DNA from: an uncultured Oscillospiraceae bacterium
GTDB taxonomy: Bacteria > Bacillota > Clostridia > Oscillospirales > Oscillospiraceae
Length of the DNA: 64,000 nucleotides
Assembly (NCBI GenBank): GCA_910587505.1
Contig: CAJULD010000016.1
Coordinates: 1-64,000 of the forward strand
Direction of reading: 5' to 3'
The notes under the pieces were generated by a model, which saw only the letters and a list, made by a program, of their open reading frames with translations, was not told where the DNA came from and ran no database searches. The position numbers and the translations under genes are program-made. This document shows, piece after piece, positions 1 through 8,905 of this stretch. Every line of letters starts with the position of its first letter. The first letter of the stretch is position 1.

Positions 1-37
1 ACACCCTCCTCGTACATTTTATCCCTCATTAACCTTG

Positions 38-74
38 TGGCCTGTCTGGTTATGATGCCAGACAGGCCATTTTT
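38..74 (+). terminator. Rho-independent terminator of an upstream gene
   Basis: A perfect 12-bp stem (TGGCCTGTCTGG at 38-49 pairing with CCAGACAGGCCA at 58-69) is followed by five T residues at 70-74. The T-run lies on the plus-strand 3' side only, so it should end a plus-strand transcript that begins left of the window. Confidence 0.8.
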
Positions 75-268
75 CGACAGGCTGCGCCGCCCCTCGCTTA
101 AAATGTTTTCTTACGTCACCGCCCCATTACCGGCTGGCCTTTCCTGACAGCCTCATCGGGCTTACAGCTTTTCCCTCCCTTCCGGGAAATTTGTGGCGGG
201 GCCTCTTTCCTTTCCGGGGCTTCCTGCCGATATATATTATAACAGCAGGAGAGAAAGGAGGGGCCGGC

Positions 269-1036
269 ATGAAGGATCTGGCCGTCGGCGGCGCAGTTCA
301 GGCCGCGCCCGGACAGGGGTGGACCAGGGACCAGCAGGCGGAGGCTGCCGCCGCGGAAACTGTGGAAGCGACAGAAAAAGACGCGCTCCCCACACCATTG
401 TCCCAGCAGGAAGAGGAGGGGCGGAGCCTGGTGGAAATGATCCGGGAGGCCCAGGAAAAGGCGGAGGCCCAGCGGGAGGCCATGAAGCTGCCCAAGAGCA
501 GCGTCCGGTATGGCGACGCCCCGCTGGAGGCTTACGCCCGGCTGGCCCGCGCCCGGAGCGCCGCGGATGTCAATGCCGCCTCCGGCTACGCCCGGCGGCG
601 TCTGGCGCAGTTTAAGACCGCTCTGCATACCGACAGCGATAACGCCGCTAAAATCAAGGCGGCGATCAATCAGCTGCAAAAGGCTGTGAACCGCGGCGAA
701 AAGAAAAAGCGGGAGCTGACGCGGGAGCACCTGACGGAGGTCCGCCGCAAAAAGGCTGCCAAAGAGGACCGCCGGGAGAAGGAGCAGCAGCTCCGGCAGG
801 AGCTCCGCCGCCGCAAAAGCCAGCGGATAATCCGTGAATCCGGTTATCTGCGGGAGGCGGAAATTTCTGACCGGCTGGCCTCCCATTTGACCGCAACCCA
901 GATGGAGCTGCGCCAGCAGGCTCAGGAGCTGGCCGCGGCTACCTCCGCCTCTCTGGAGACCGCCGTACAGCAGTACGCCGCCGTTGAGGCCGCCCCCGCA
1001 GCGCCCGCAGATGCGGGCTTTACCGGACAGGCATAG
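269..1036 (+). CDS. Coiled-coil protein of unknown function
   Basis: A 255-residue protein that I do not recognise. The start at 269 is preferred because GAAAGGAGG lies just upstream; the frame is open further upstream but without a better ribosome site. It is rich in Ala, Glu, Lys, Arg and Gln. A long highly charged helix of about residues 120-220 alternates basic and acidic residues and looks like a coiled coil, flanked by Ala-rich, low-complexity ends. There is no signal peptide, membrane segment or catalytic motif that I can see. It stands alone between two hairpins. A structural or phage-scaffold-like role is possible but not supported by any motif. Confidence 0.6.
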   Translation: MKDLAVGGAVQAAPGQGWTRDQQAEAAAAETVEATEKDALPTPLSQQEEEGRSLVEMIREAQEKAEAQREAMKLPKSSVRYGDAPLEAYARLARARSAADVNAASGYARRRLAQFKTALHTDSDNAAKIKAAINQLQKAVNRGEKKKRELTREHLTEVRRKKAAKEDRREKEQQLRQELRRRKSQRIIRESGYLREAEISDRLASHLTATQMELRQQAQELAAATSASLETAVQQYAAVEAAPAAPADAGFTGQA

Positions 1037-1116
1037 CCCTCCGGCAGGCGCCGCGCCTCCGCAGCCGGGGAGCAAAAAATCTGCCGTATCCCTGTCAGAC
1101 CGTGTTAAAAAATGCC

Positions 1117-1158
1117 TGCGGACCTGCCAGCCTCTTTTTGCTTGCTGGCAGGTCCGCA
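1117..1158. terminator. Strong hairpin after the coiled-coil gene
   Basis: TGCGGACCTGCCAG at 1117-1130 pairs perfectly with its complement at 1145-1158, a 14-bp GC-rich stem. Flanking A-rich (left) and CATTTTC (right) sequences make it a plausible terminator for the plus-strand gene ending at 1036. The rest of 1037-1356 holds only a second hairpin at 1305-1335. Confidence 0.6.
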
Positions 1159-1304
1159 GACATTTTCGGAAGGGAAAACCTGTCCCCGCTCCCAAGTGAA
1201 GGCTGCAATCCGTTATGTAGCCGCGCATACTCCTGCATCAGCAGCGGGACCGCCTCTTCATCCTCTTGTACCGCAGGGGAAATACCGGCTGAGAGCAGAG
1301 ATCA

Positions 1305-1335
1305 CAGCGGCATGGAGCGAAGCTCCATGCCGCTG
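1305..1335 (-). terminator. Hairpin downstream of rubrerythrin
   Basis: CAGCGGCATGGAGC (1305-1318) pairs with its complement (1322-1335) around a 3-nt loop. It lies 21 bp past the rubrerythrin stop on the minus strand. There is no clear T-run, so termination is inferred from stem strength and position. Confidence 0.45.
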
Positions 1336-1356
1336 CAACGTATGCAGGACGCCAGA

Positions 1357-1893
1357 TCAATAATTCTCCGCAGAAACCTCAAAGTAAGACTGCGGATGGG
1401 CGCAGGCGGGGCAGACCTCGGGGGCCGCCGTGCCGACCACGATATGTCCGCAGTTACGGCACTCCCACACCTTTACCTCGCTCTTTTTGAAAACCTCCTG
1501 GGCCTCCACATTTTTCAGCAGGGCGCGATACCGTTCCTCGTGGTGCTTCTCAATGGCGGCAACCAGACGGAACCTGGCCGCCAGCTCGGGGAATCCCTCC
1601 TTCTCGGCAGTTTCCGCAAAACCGGCATACATGTCCGTCCACTCGTAGTTCTCCCCGCTGGCGGCAGCGGCCAGATTCTCCGCGGTGCTGCCGATGCCCT
1701 CCAGCTCCTTGAACCACATCTTGGCGTGTTCTTTCTCGTTATCGGCGGTCTTCAGGAACAGGGCCGCGATCTGCTCAAAGCCCTCTTTCCTGGCTTTGGA
1801 AGCAAACCAGGTGTACTTGTTCCGGGCCTGGGACTCGCCGGCGAAAGCGGCCTCCAGGTTCTTCTCGGTCTGTGTGCCTGCATATCTGGACAT
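1357..1893 (-). CDS. rbr: Rubrerythrin
   Basis: A 178-residue cytoplasmic non-heme iron peroxidase that reduces hydrogen peroxide in anaerobes. The N-terminal ferritin-like domain (about 1-135) shows the di-iron ligand motifs EKEH and EKHHEERY. The C-terminal rubredoxin-like domain (about 143-178) has the two Cys pairs CRNCGH and CPACAHPQ that bind one iron. This is the two-domain layout of classical rubrerythrin, though a little shorter than some members. The start codon follows AAAAAGGAGATT at good spacing. It is monocistronic, flanked by tRNA-Ser upstream and a hairpin downstream. Electron donor (rubredoxin or NAD(P)H reductase) is not encoded nearby. Confidence 0.95.
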   Translation of the reverse strand: MSRYAGTQTEKNLEAAFAGESQARNKYTWFASKARKEGFEQIAALFLKTADNEKEHAKMWFKELEGIGSTAENLAAAASGENYEWTDMYAGFAETAEKEGFPELAARFRLVAAIEKHHEERYRALLKNVEAQEVFKKSEVKVWECRNCGHIVVGTAAPEVCPACAHPQSYFEVSAENY

Positions 1894-1925
1894 TCTTTCA
1901 ATCTCCTTTTTCTCATTTCAGGTAG

Positions 1926-1960
1926 GGAAAAAGGCCCTGAACCTGTTGTTTCAGGGCCTT
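1926..1960 (-). terminator. Terminator of tRNA-Ser
   Basis: AAGGCCCTGA (1931-1940) pairs with TCAGGGCCTT (1951-1960). Read on the minus strand the stem runs into TTTTTCCC, immediately after the encoded CCA of the tRNA. Confidence 0.85.
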
Positions 1961-2052
1961 TGGCGGAGATGGAGGGATTTGAACCCCCGCGCGCTTTTCA
2001 GACGCCTACCGCATTTCGAGTGCGGACCCTTCAGCCACTTGGGTACATCTCC
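1961..2052 (-). tRNA. tRNA-Ser (anticodon CGA)
   Basis: On the minus strand the 92-nt gene begins GGAGATG and ends CATCTCC-G-CCA, giving a 7-bp acceptor stem and an encoded CCA. The anticodon loop reads CTCGAAA, so the anticodon is CGA (reads UCG). The T arm contains GGTTCAAATCC. The long variable arm and overall length fit a class II serine tRNA. A terminator follows directly. Confidence 0.95.
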
Positions 2053-2219
2053 ATGCTATTCTTCCGGAAGCCGCTTCCCGTGCCGGAAATTTCCACCGGA
2101 AGGACATAAGCATCATACCACAGTTTCTTCTCCGGCGCAAGCGGTTTTTCCCGAAATTCGCGTGCAATCCGCCCGTCGGCCGGGTTGTGCGGAAACGGTG
2201 AAAAAATCCGGGCTGAGAC

Positions 2220-2248
2220 TTGGCAAAAAATGTGGAAAGGTGTATGAT
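2220..2248 (+). promoter_or_regulatory. Promoter of the type I R-M operon
   Basis: A -35 box TTGGCA at 2220-2225 and -10 box TATGAT at 2243-2248 are separated by 17 bp, about 60 bp before the hsdM start. Confidence 0.6.
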
Positions 2249-2310
2249 ATAAGTGCATTATGCGGCGGCAGGCGCAGAACAATTCTGATATTGATAAGGA
2301 GCAGAACAAT

Positions 2311-3813
2311 ATGGCAACCGGCAATTCAGGCAATATTGGTTTTGAAAAGCAAATCTGGGACGCGGCCTGCGTCCTGCGCGGCAACCTGGACGCATCGGAA
2401 TACAAGTCTGTCGTACTCGGCCTGATCTTCCTGAAATACATCTCCGACCGGTTCGAGGCGAAGTACAACGAACTGGTGGCCGAGGGTGACGGCTTTGAGG
2501 AAGACATCGACGAGTATACGTCCGAAAATATATTCTTTGTTCCGGCCAACGCCCGGTGGGAGGTCATCTCCAAAGCGGCCCATACGCAATCCATCGGCAT
2601 CGCCATCGACGACGCCATGCGCTCCATCGAGAAGGAAAACAAAAAACTGAAGGACGTCCTCCCCAGGAACTTTGCCCGCCCGGAGCTGGACAAGCGGCGG
2701 CTGGGGGACGTGGTCGATCTGTTTACCAATCTTCAGATGGGCGGGCACGGGAACCGTGGAGATATCCTGGGGAACGCCTACCAGTACTGCCTGCGGAAAT
2801 TTGCCGAGCAGGAGGGCAAGCTGGCCGGAGAGTTCTTCACGCCGGAATGTGTGGTAAAAACGCTGGTGGAGGTGCTCCAGCCCTTCAACGGGCGGGTCTA
2901 CGACCCCTGCTGCGGCAGCGGCGGCATGTTCGTCCAGTCCGCGCGGTTCATTGAGAACCACAGCGGGAACATCAACCGCATTTCCGTCTATGGCCAGGAC
3001 TCCAACCCCACCACCTGGAAGCTGGCCCAGATGAATCTGGCCATCCGGGGCATTGACGCCGACCTGGGCAAGTTCAGCGCGGACACCTTCTTTGACGACT
3101 GTCATCCCCGGCTCAAGGCCGACTTTGTGATGGCGAATCCCCCCTTTAATCTCTCCAACTGGGGTGCGGAGAAGCTGCGGGGGGACGTGCGGTGGCAATA
3201 TGGGATGCCACCCGCCGGGAACGCCAACTTTGCCTGGCTCCAGCACATGATCTGGCACCTGGCACCTGGGGGACGTATCGGCATGGTGCTGGCCAACGGC
3301 TCCCTGTCCTCCCAGTCCGGGGGCGAGGGCAACATTCGCCGGAATATGATAGAGGCCGATCTGGTGGACTGCATCGTAGCCATGCCTCCCCAGCTGTTCT
3401 ACACCACGCAGATCCCCGTCTCCCTCTGGTTTCTGGCGAAAAATAAGAAGCAGAAGGGAAAGACGCTGTTCATCGACGCCCGGAAAATGGGGACGATGGT
3501 CAGCCGGAAGCTGCGGGAGCTGACAGATGACGACATCCGGAAGATCGCGGATACCTGCAACGCCTTCACAGCGGGGACGCTGGAGGAGGTCAAGGGGTTC
3601 TGCGCGGTGGCGGACCTGCAGGAAATCGCAAAGCAGGACTACATTCTCACGCCGGGGCGGTATGTGGGGATCGAGGAGCAGGAAGAGGATGGGGAGCCGT
3701 TTGAGGAGAAGATGGGACGGCTGACGGCGGAGCTGTCGGAGCTGTTTGCAAAGTCCCATGAGCTGGAGGGGGAGATTCGGGAGCAGTTGGGGGCGATTGG
3801 GTATGAGGTGTAA
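2311..3813 (+). CDS. hsdM: Type I restriction-modification system, DNA methyltransferase subunit HsdM
   Basis: About 500 residues; it transfers a methyl group from S-adenosylmethionine to adenine as part of the M2S methylase and R2M2S nuclease complexes. The N-terminal HsdM helical domain (about 10-140) is followed by an N6-adenine methylase domain with the SAM motif DPCCGSGG near 198 and the catalytic NPPF at 276-279. I chose the ATG at 2311 because AAGGAG lies nine bases before it; an in-frame ATG at 2260 has no good ribosome site. The HsdS gene starts three bases after its stop, so the two are co-transcribed. Coding is GC-rich like the host, unlike the next two genes. Confidence 0.95.
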   Translation: MATGNSGNIGFEKQIWDAACVLRGNLDASEYKSVVLGLIFLKYISDRFEAKYNELVAEGDGFEEDIDEYTSENIFFVPANARWEVISKAAHTQSIGIAIDDAMRSIEKENKKLKDVLPRNFARPELDKRRLGDVVDLFTNLQMGGHGNRGDILGNAYQYCLRKFAEQEGKLAGEFFTPECVVKTLVEVLQPFNGRVYDPCCGSGGMFVQSARFIENHSGNINRISVYGQDSNPTTWKLAQMNLAIRGIDADLGKFSADTFFDDCHPRLKADFVMANPPFNLSNWGAEKLRGDVRWQYGMPPAGNANFAWLQHMIWHLAPGGRIGMVLANGSLSSQSGGEGNIRRNMIEADLVDCIVAMPPQLFYTTQIPVSLWFLAKNKKQKGKTLFIDARKMGTMVSRKLRELTDDDIRKIADTCNAFTAGTLEEVKGFCAVADLQEIAKQDYILTPGRYVGIEEQEEDGEPFEEKMGRLTAELSELFAKSHELEGEIREQLGAIGYEV

Positions 3814-3815
3814 AA

Positions 3816-4979
3816 ATGGCGGTATTAGGTGATTACATTTGCATTAAACATGGCTTTGCGTTCAAGGGAGACTTTATTTCCTTGGAAGATAACGGGGTTG
3901 TACTTGTTACTCCAGGTAATTTTGAAATAGGAGGAGGATTTAAAGAGAGAAAATGCAAATTCTACCATGCTGAATATGCAGATGAGTATGTACTAAATCC
4001 TGGAGATCTGATTGTAACAATGACAGATTTAAGCAAACAAGGTGATACATTAGGGTACGGTGCCAAAGTGCCGAACTCAAAAAGAATATATCTACATAAT
4101 CAACGGATCGGACTTGTTGATGTTTTCAATCAGGATGCGGATAAAGAATATCTTTATTGGTTTATGCGATCTAAAAAATACCAGAAGGCCATTGTTGCAA
4201 CAGCATCTGGTTCTACAGTAAAACATACCTCACCTTCTCGAATATGCGACGTGGAGATAAATTTGCCACCGCTCAATGTACAAAGGCAAATATCAAATTT
4301 TCTGTTCACAATAGATAACAAAATTGAGCTAAACCAGAAGATAAACGAGAATTTGGAGCAGCAGGCACAGACTGTATACGAGGAAATGTTTCTGAAATCT
4401 TCCGATGTAGCTACAACTTCTGGGACACTAAGGGACATTGCATCTATAACAATGGGGCAATCTCCAAGTAGTAGCAGCTATAACGAGAATGGCGTGGGCG
4501 AGGTATTCTTTCAGGGGCGGGCTGAGTTTGGCTTCCGCTTCCCGAAACGCCGTTTATTTACAACCGAACCTAAACGAATGGCTGATGCTGGTGATGTTCT
4601 CCTTAGTGTTCGTGCTCCTGTAGGCGATCTCAATGTGGCTTATGAACGGTGTTGTATTGGGCGAGGTTTAAGCGCAATCCAGAGCAAAAATGGAGACAAC
4701 TCATTTGTCCTCTATACGATGATTGCACTTAGGCCACAACTTGATGTATTCAATGGTGAAGGAACGGTTTTTGGTGCTATCAATCGGGATGCTCTAAATG
4801 CAATGCCTATAAAAATTCCTGACACTAAAAAAATTGCTCAATTTGAAGCTCTTGTTCATCCAATAGATGATTTAATTCGTTCCAACTACGAAGAGATTTG
4901 CTATTTGGAGACTTTGCGTGATGAACTTCTCCCCAAACTTATGTCCGGCGAGATTGATATATCTACAGTTCAGTGTTGA
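3816..4979 (+). CDS. hsdS: Type I restriction-modification system, specificity subunit HsdS
   Basis: 387 residues with two target-recognition domains (about 1-150 and 205-345), each followed by a conserved helical spacer. The first spacer has LPPLNVQRQISNFL followed by an Asn/Gln-rich helix; the second ends LRDELLPKLMSGEIDIS, typical of HsdS. It sets the bipartite DNA sequence bound by the complex. The start lies three bases after the hsdM stop, with GAGGTG as ribosome site. The gene is strikingly AT-rich compared with hsdM and hsdR on each side, which suggests that it was exchanged independently. It is full length, and no second hsdS or recombinase is visible nearby. Confidence 0.93.
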   Translation: MAVLGDYICIKHGFAFKGDFISLEDNGVVLVTPGNFEIGGGFKERKCKFYHAEYADEYVLNPGDLIVTMTDLSKQGDTLGYGAKVPNSKRIYLHNQRIGLVDVFNQDADKEYLYWFMRSKKYQKAIVATASGSTVKHTSPSRICDVEINLPPLNVQRQISNFLFTIDNKIELNQKINENLEQQAQTVYEEMFLKSSDVATTSGTLRDIASITMGQSPSSSSYNENGVGEVFFQGRAEFGFRFPKRRLFTTEPKRMADAGDVLLSVRAPVGDLNVAYERCCIGRGLSAIQSKNGDNSFVLYTMIALRPQLDVFNGEGTVFGAINRDALNAMPIKIPDTKKIAQFEALVHPIDDLIRSNYEEICYLETLRDELLPKLMSGEIDISTVQC

Positions 4980-5013
4980 ATTACTAATAAACTTAGTTAA
5001 TTAGGAAAATATT

Positions 5014-5664
5014 ATGAAAAATAATGATGTACTTTTTTGCAGCCATTGCGGTAATGCCGGAATTTTAAGTTTTATTACTTATATTGACACTCCATATCAG
5101 CACGGAAGTTTTGGGAACATGATTTTAGATGCATCAATAAATTACAAAAGATGGCTTCTATTCCAATGTCCAGTTTACAAAAATCCGACTATAATTAGTG
5201 AATATATATCTGCAAAGGGGCAGCCTATAAATTTTGCTAAAATAGAATATGAGTTTCCGACAACAAACGTTCATTTTGACGGAGTGCCAGAAAATATTAG
5301 TACTGCATTTGACTCAGCTATAAAAACAAAAGGAATAGATCGAGCAATTTGTATTTTATCATTGCGCAGGACTCTCGAAATGATTTGCAAAGAAAAAGGC
5401 GCGTTAGGAAAAGACTTGAAAGAAAAAATTACTGATTTGATAAGCAAAAAAATATTGCCTGAAATGATGGAAGATGCCTGCTGGATTGTTCGACAGAGTG
5501 GTAATGATGCTGCACATGCAGATGATACTGTTTTTACCGAGCGTGAAGTCGATGAAATTATAGAGTATGTGTCAACAGTTATAAACTACTTATATTCAAT
5601 GCCGGTACGTATAGCAAGGCTAAAGCACCAGATTGAGGAAAGAAAGCAGAATCTCAAAAAATAA
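5014..5664 (+). CDS. DUF4145 domain protein within the R-M operon
   Basis: 216 residues. The N-terminus has a single CSHCGN pair resembling half of a zinc ribbon; the expected second Cys pair is reduced to one Cys (FQCPVYKN), so the ribbon looks degenerate. The helical C-terminal half, with LRRTLEMICKEKGA and GNDAAHAD, matches the DUF4145 signature, a domain also fused to some type I restriction subunits. It sits between hsdS and hsdR on the same strand with short gaps. Like hsdS it is very AT-rich. A role helping restriction or acting as a separate defence gene is inferred from position only. Confidence 0.75.
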   Translation: MKNNDVLFCSHCGNAGILSFITYIDTPYQHGSFGNMILDASINYKRWLLFQCPVYKNPTIISEYISAKGQPINFAKIEYEFPTTNVHFDGVPENISTAFDSAIKTKGIDRAICILSLRRTLEMICKEKGALGKDLKEKITDLISKKILPEMMEDACWIVRQSGNDAAHADDTVFTEREVDEIIEYVSTVINYLYSMPVRIARLKHQIEERKQNLKK

Positions 5665-5682
5665 AACGAGGGAGAGAAAAGG

Positions 5683-8600
5683 ATGTCCTACACCGAATCC
5701 CACTACGAAAACGCCGTCCTCCAGCTCTTCCGGGAGCAGTTAGGATACACTTACGTCTACGGCCCCGATGTGGCGCGGGACTACCGCTCCCCGCTCTATG
5801 AGGACGTCCTGCTCCCCTGCCTGCGGCGGGTCAACCCCGCCCTGCCCATGGAGGCTCTCAACGAGGCGGCCTGCAAACTGAAAAACTTCGAGAGCGGGAC
5901 ACTGCTGCAAAAGAATATGGTGTTCATGGACTACCTGCAAAACGGTGTGCCGGTGAAATATTCTGTAAACGGCGAGGAGCGCTCCACCCTCGTCTTTTTC
6001 GTGGACTACAAAAATCCCGATAACAACGACTTCACCATTGCCAATCAGTGGACGGTGGTCGAGAACTCCGAGAAGCGCCCGGACGTGGTGCTGTTTGTCA
6101 ACGGCCTGCCGCTGGTGGTCATGGAGCTGAAATCCCCCTCCCGGGAGGAAACGGACGCCTCCGCCGCTTACCGTCAGCTCCGGAACTACATGCGCGAAAT
6201 CCCCTCTCTGTTCGTCTGCAACGCCGTGTGCGTCACAAGCGATATGACCCACTCCAGAGCCGGGACCATCACCTCCGGCGAGGACCGGTACATGGAGTGG
6301 AAGACAACGGACGGCAGCTACGAGAACACACAGTATGCCCAATTCGATACGTTTTTTAAGGGCCTGTTTGAGAAAGAGCGCTTTCTTGACATCATCAGAA
6401 ACTTCATCTGCTTCCACGCAGACGGCCAGAACACCTCCAAGATTCTTGCCGGGTATCATCAGTATTTTTCCGTCAAAAAGGCGGTGGAATCCACCTGCCG
6501 CGCCACCCGGACGGACGGCAGGGGCGGCGTTTTCTGGCATACCCAGGGCAGCGGGAAATCCCTGTCCATGGTGTTCTACGCCCACTGCCTGCAACAGGCG
6601 CTGGAGAGCCCGACCATTGTTGTCATCACCGACCGGAACGATCTGGACGACCAGCTCTACGGCCAGTTTACCCGGTGCAGGGATTTCCTGCGGCAGACGC
6701 CGGTACAGGCGACCTGCCGCAGGCTGAGCGATGAGTATAAAGAAAGACTGCGGCGGGGCGAAACGCCGAAGCATGTGGAAATCGGTCTGAAGGACTGGTT
6801 GAAGGACCGGCAGGCCAACGGGATCATCTTTACCACCATGCAGAAATTTGAGGAGAGCGGCGAACCGCTCTCCGAACGCCGGAATATTGTCGTCATGGCG
6901 GACGAGGCCCATCGGGGACAGTACGGCCTGACGGCGAAGGTGTCCACCCGGCGGAAGGATAACGGGGAGATAGAGGCCCGGACCACCGTCGGCACGGCAA
7001 AGATCATTCGGGACAGCCTGCCCGGCGCTACATACATCGGCTTTACCGGCACGCCCATTTCATCCAAAGACCGCAGCACCCGGGACGTGTTCGGCGATTA
7101 CATCGACATCTATGATATGACCCAGGCTGTGGAGGACGGGGCTACAAGGCCGGTCTACTATGAGAGCCGGGTCATTCACCTGAAGCTGGACGGAAGCACC
7201 CTGCGCCTCATTGACGCCGAGTATGACATCATGGCGCAGAACACAGACCCGTATGTCATTGAAAAGAGCAAGAAAGAGCTGGGGCAGATGGAGGCCATTC
7301 TGGGCGCAGATCAGACGATCCGCTCGCTGGTCGATGACATTTTGGACCACTACGGGAATTACCGGGCCGGCATCCTGACGGGAAAGGCCATGATCGTTGC
7401 CTGCTCCCGCTCCATCGCCATGAAGATATACCGGCGCATTCTGGAGCTTCGTCCGGCGTGGACGGAGAAGGTGGCGGTTGTCATGACACAGAGCAACAAC
7501 GACCCGGAGGAATGGCAGAAAATCATCGGAAACCGGGCCCGCAGGGACGAGCTGGCGAGACAATTCAAGGACAACGGATCGCCGTTGAAAATTGCCATTG
7601 TGGTGGATATGTGGCTGACCGGCTTCGATGTTCCGTCGCTGGCGACGATGTACGTGTACAAGCCCATGTCCGGCCACAATCTGATGCAGGCCATCGCCCG
7701 CGTCAACCGGGTCTTTCAGGATAAAGAAGGCGGACTGGTGGTGGATTATGTGGGCATCGCCGCCTCTCTCCGGCAGGCGATGAACGACTACACCGCCAGA
7801 GACAGGAAAAATTATGGCGATACGGATATCCGCAAGGCCGCCTGTCCGAAATTTCAGGAAAAGCTCTCAATCTGCCGGGACTTCTTCCACGGCTATGATT
7901 ACAGCATATTCATGTCCGGCAACGATTTTGAGAAGGCAGGGGCCATCAGCGGCGGCGTCAACTTTATTCTGGGCAGGAGCGTTGCGGAGTATAACCTGCC
8001 CGAAAACGGGCGGGCGCAGAACGTCTATATCAGGGAGGCGCTGCTGCTCCGGCAGGCCCTTACCCTGTGCGGCAGCTTAGTGGACGAGAGTACCCGTTTT
8101 GAGGCCGCATTCTTTGAGGCAGTCCGCACGATGCTCGTCCGCTTGCAGTCCGGCGGGACGGACAGGAAATTTGCACTGCCCGAAGTAAATGAGCGGATCA
8201 ACGAGCTGCTGAAGCACAGCGTCAGGAGCGAAGGCGTGATTAATCTTTTCTCCGACGTGAAATCGGAGTTCTCCCTGTTTGATCCAAAGTTCCTTGAAGA
8301 GGTTGCCAACATGAAGGAGAAAAACCTGGCGGTTGAGCTTTTGAAAAAGCTGATCGCGGAGCAGGTCTCTGTCTACCGCCGGACGAATCTGGTCAAATCG
8401 GAAAAATTCTCTGAAATCATTCAGAACGCCATGAACCGCTATCTGAACGGAATGCTTACCAATGAGGAGGTCATTCAGGAACTGCTGAAACTGGCTAAGG
8501 ACATTGCCGCTGCGAATGCGGAGGGCGAGGCGCTGGGGCTGAACGCAGAGGAGCTGGCGTTCTATGACGCGCTCACCAGGCCGCAGGCGGTCAGGGACTT

Positions 8601-8826
8601 TTACAGGCATGAGGAATTGATTGCCATTACCAGGGAGCTGACCGATCTTTTGCGGAAAAACCGCACCATCGACTGGCAGAAAAAGGAGAGCGCCAGGGCA
8701 GGAATGCGGCGGCTGGTCAAGCGGCTACTCAGGCGGCACAAGTACCCGCCGGAGGGGGTGGACGACGCGGTACAGACAGTGATCGGTCAGTGCGAGATGT
8801 GGACGGATTATGCGGTGATTGAATGA
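5683..8826 (+). CDS. hsdR: Type I restriction-modification system, restriction subunit HsdR
   Basis: 1047 residues, normal length for the family. It translocates DNA using ATP and cleaves unmodified DNA far from the recognition site. The N-terminal PD-(D/E)xK nuclease is visible as D134, E148 and K150 (MELKSP). The SF2 motor has Walker A GSGKS at 289-293, DEAH at 407-410 and the GFTGTP motif near 458. The C-terminal helical region is of the type that contacts the methylase. The start follows GAGGGAGAGAAAGG. The gene is GC-rich like hsdM. With hsdM and hsdS intact, the system appears functional. Confidence 0.95.
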   Translation: MSYTESHYENAVLQLFREQLGYTYVYGPDVARDYRSPLYEDVLLPCLRRVNPALPMEALNEAACKLKNFESGTLLQKNMVFMDYLQNGVPVKYSVNGEERSTLVFFVDYKNPDNNDFTIANQWTVVENSEKRPDVVLFVNGLPLVVMELKSPSREETDASAAYRQLRNYMREIPSLFVCNAVCVTSDMTHSRAGTITSGEDRYMEWKTTDGSYENTQYAQFDTFFKGLFEKERFLDIIRNFICFHADGQNTSKILAGYHQYFSVKKAVESTCRATRTDGRGGVFWHTQGSGKSLSMVFYAHCLQQALESPTIVVITDRNDLDDQLYGQFTRCRDFLRQTPVQATCRRLSDEYKERLRRGETPKHVEIGLKDWLKDRQANGIIFTTMQKFEESGEPLSERRNIVVMADEAHRGQYGLTAKVSTRRKDNGEIEARTTVGTAKIIRDSLPGATYIGFTGTPISSKDRSTRDVFGDYIDIYDMTQAVEDGATRPVYYESRVIHLKLDGSTLRLIDAEYDIMAQNTDPYVIEKSKKELGQMEAILGADQTIRSLVDDILDHYGNYRAGILTGKAMIVACSRSIAMKIYRRILELRPAWTEKVAVVMTQSNNDPEEWQKIIGNRARRDELARQFKDNGSPLKIAIVVDMWLTGFDVPSLATMYVYKPMSGHNLMQAIARVNRVFQDKEGGLVVDYVGIAASLRQAMNDYTARDRKNYGDTDIRKAACPKFQEKLSICRDFFHGYDYSIFMSGNDFEKAGAISGGVNFILGRSVAEYNLPENGRAQNVYIREALLLRQALTLCGSLVDESTRFEAAFFEAVRTMLVRLQSGGTDRKFALPEVNERINELLKHSVRSEGVINLFSDVKSEFSLFDPKFLEEVANMKEKNLAVELLKKLIAEQVSVYRRTNLVKSEKFSEIIQNAMNRYLNGMLTNEEVIQELLKLAKDIAAANAEGEALGLNAEELAFYDALTRPQAVRDFYRHEELIAITRELTDLLRKNRTIDWQKKESARAGMRRLVKRLLRRHKYPPEGVDDAVQTVIGQCEMWTDYAVIE

Positions 8827-8876
8827 AACCCGGTCCGACTGCCGGCGAAAAGGCTTCTCCCGCAGAGGCAGTATGA

Positions 8877-8904
8877 AACCCGGAGGCCCTGCGGCCTCCG
8901 GGTT
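8877..8904 (-). terminator. Convergent terminator between hsdR and rlmH
   Basis: AACCCGGAGGCC (8877-8888) pairs with GGCCTCCGGGTT (8893-8904) around a 4-nt loop. It lies between the two convergent stops, with short T-rich tails on both sides, so it may serve both strands. Confidence 0.6.
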
Positions 8905-8905
8905 G

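Noticed and set aside
1102..2109. 335-residue plus-strand frame across rubrerythrin and tRNA-Ser
   Set aside because: Crosses a tRNA gene and a terminator and is antisense to rubrerythrin.
1961..8826. R-M locus as a genomic island integrated at tRNA-Ser
   Set aside because: The R-M genes lie on the 5' side of the tRNA, whereas integration usually uses the 3' end; no integrase and no repeated tRNA end were seen.
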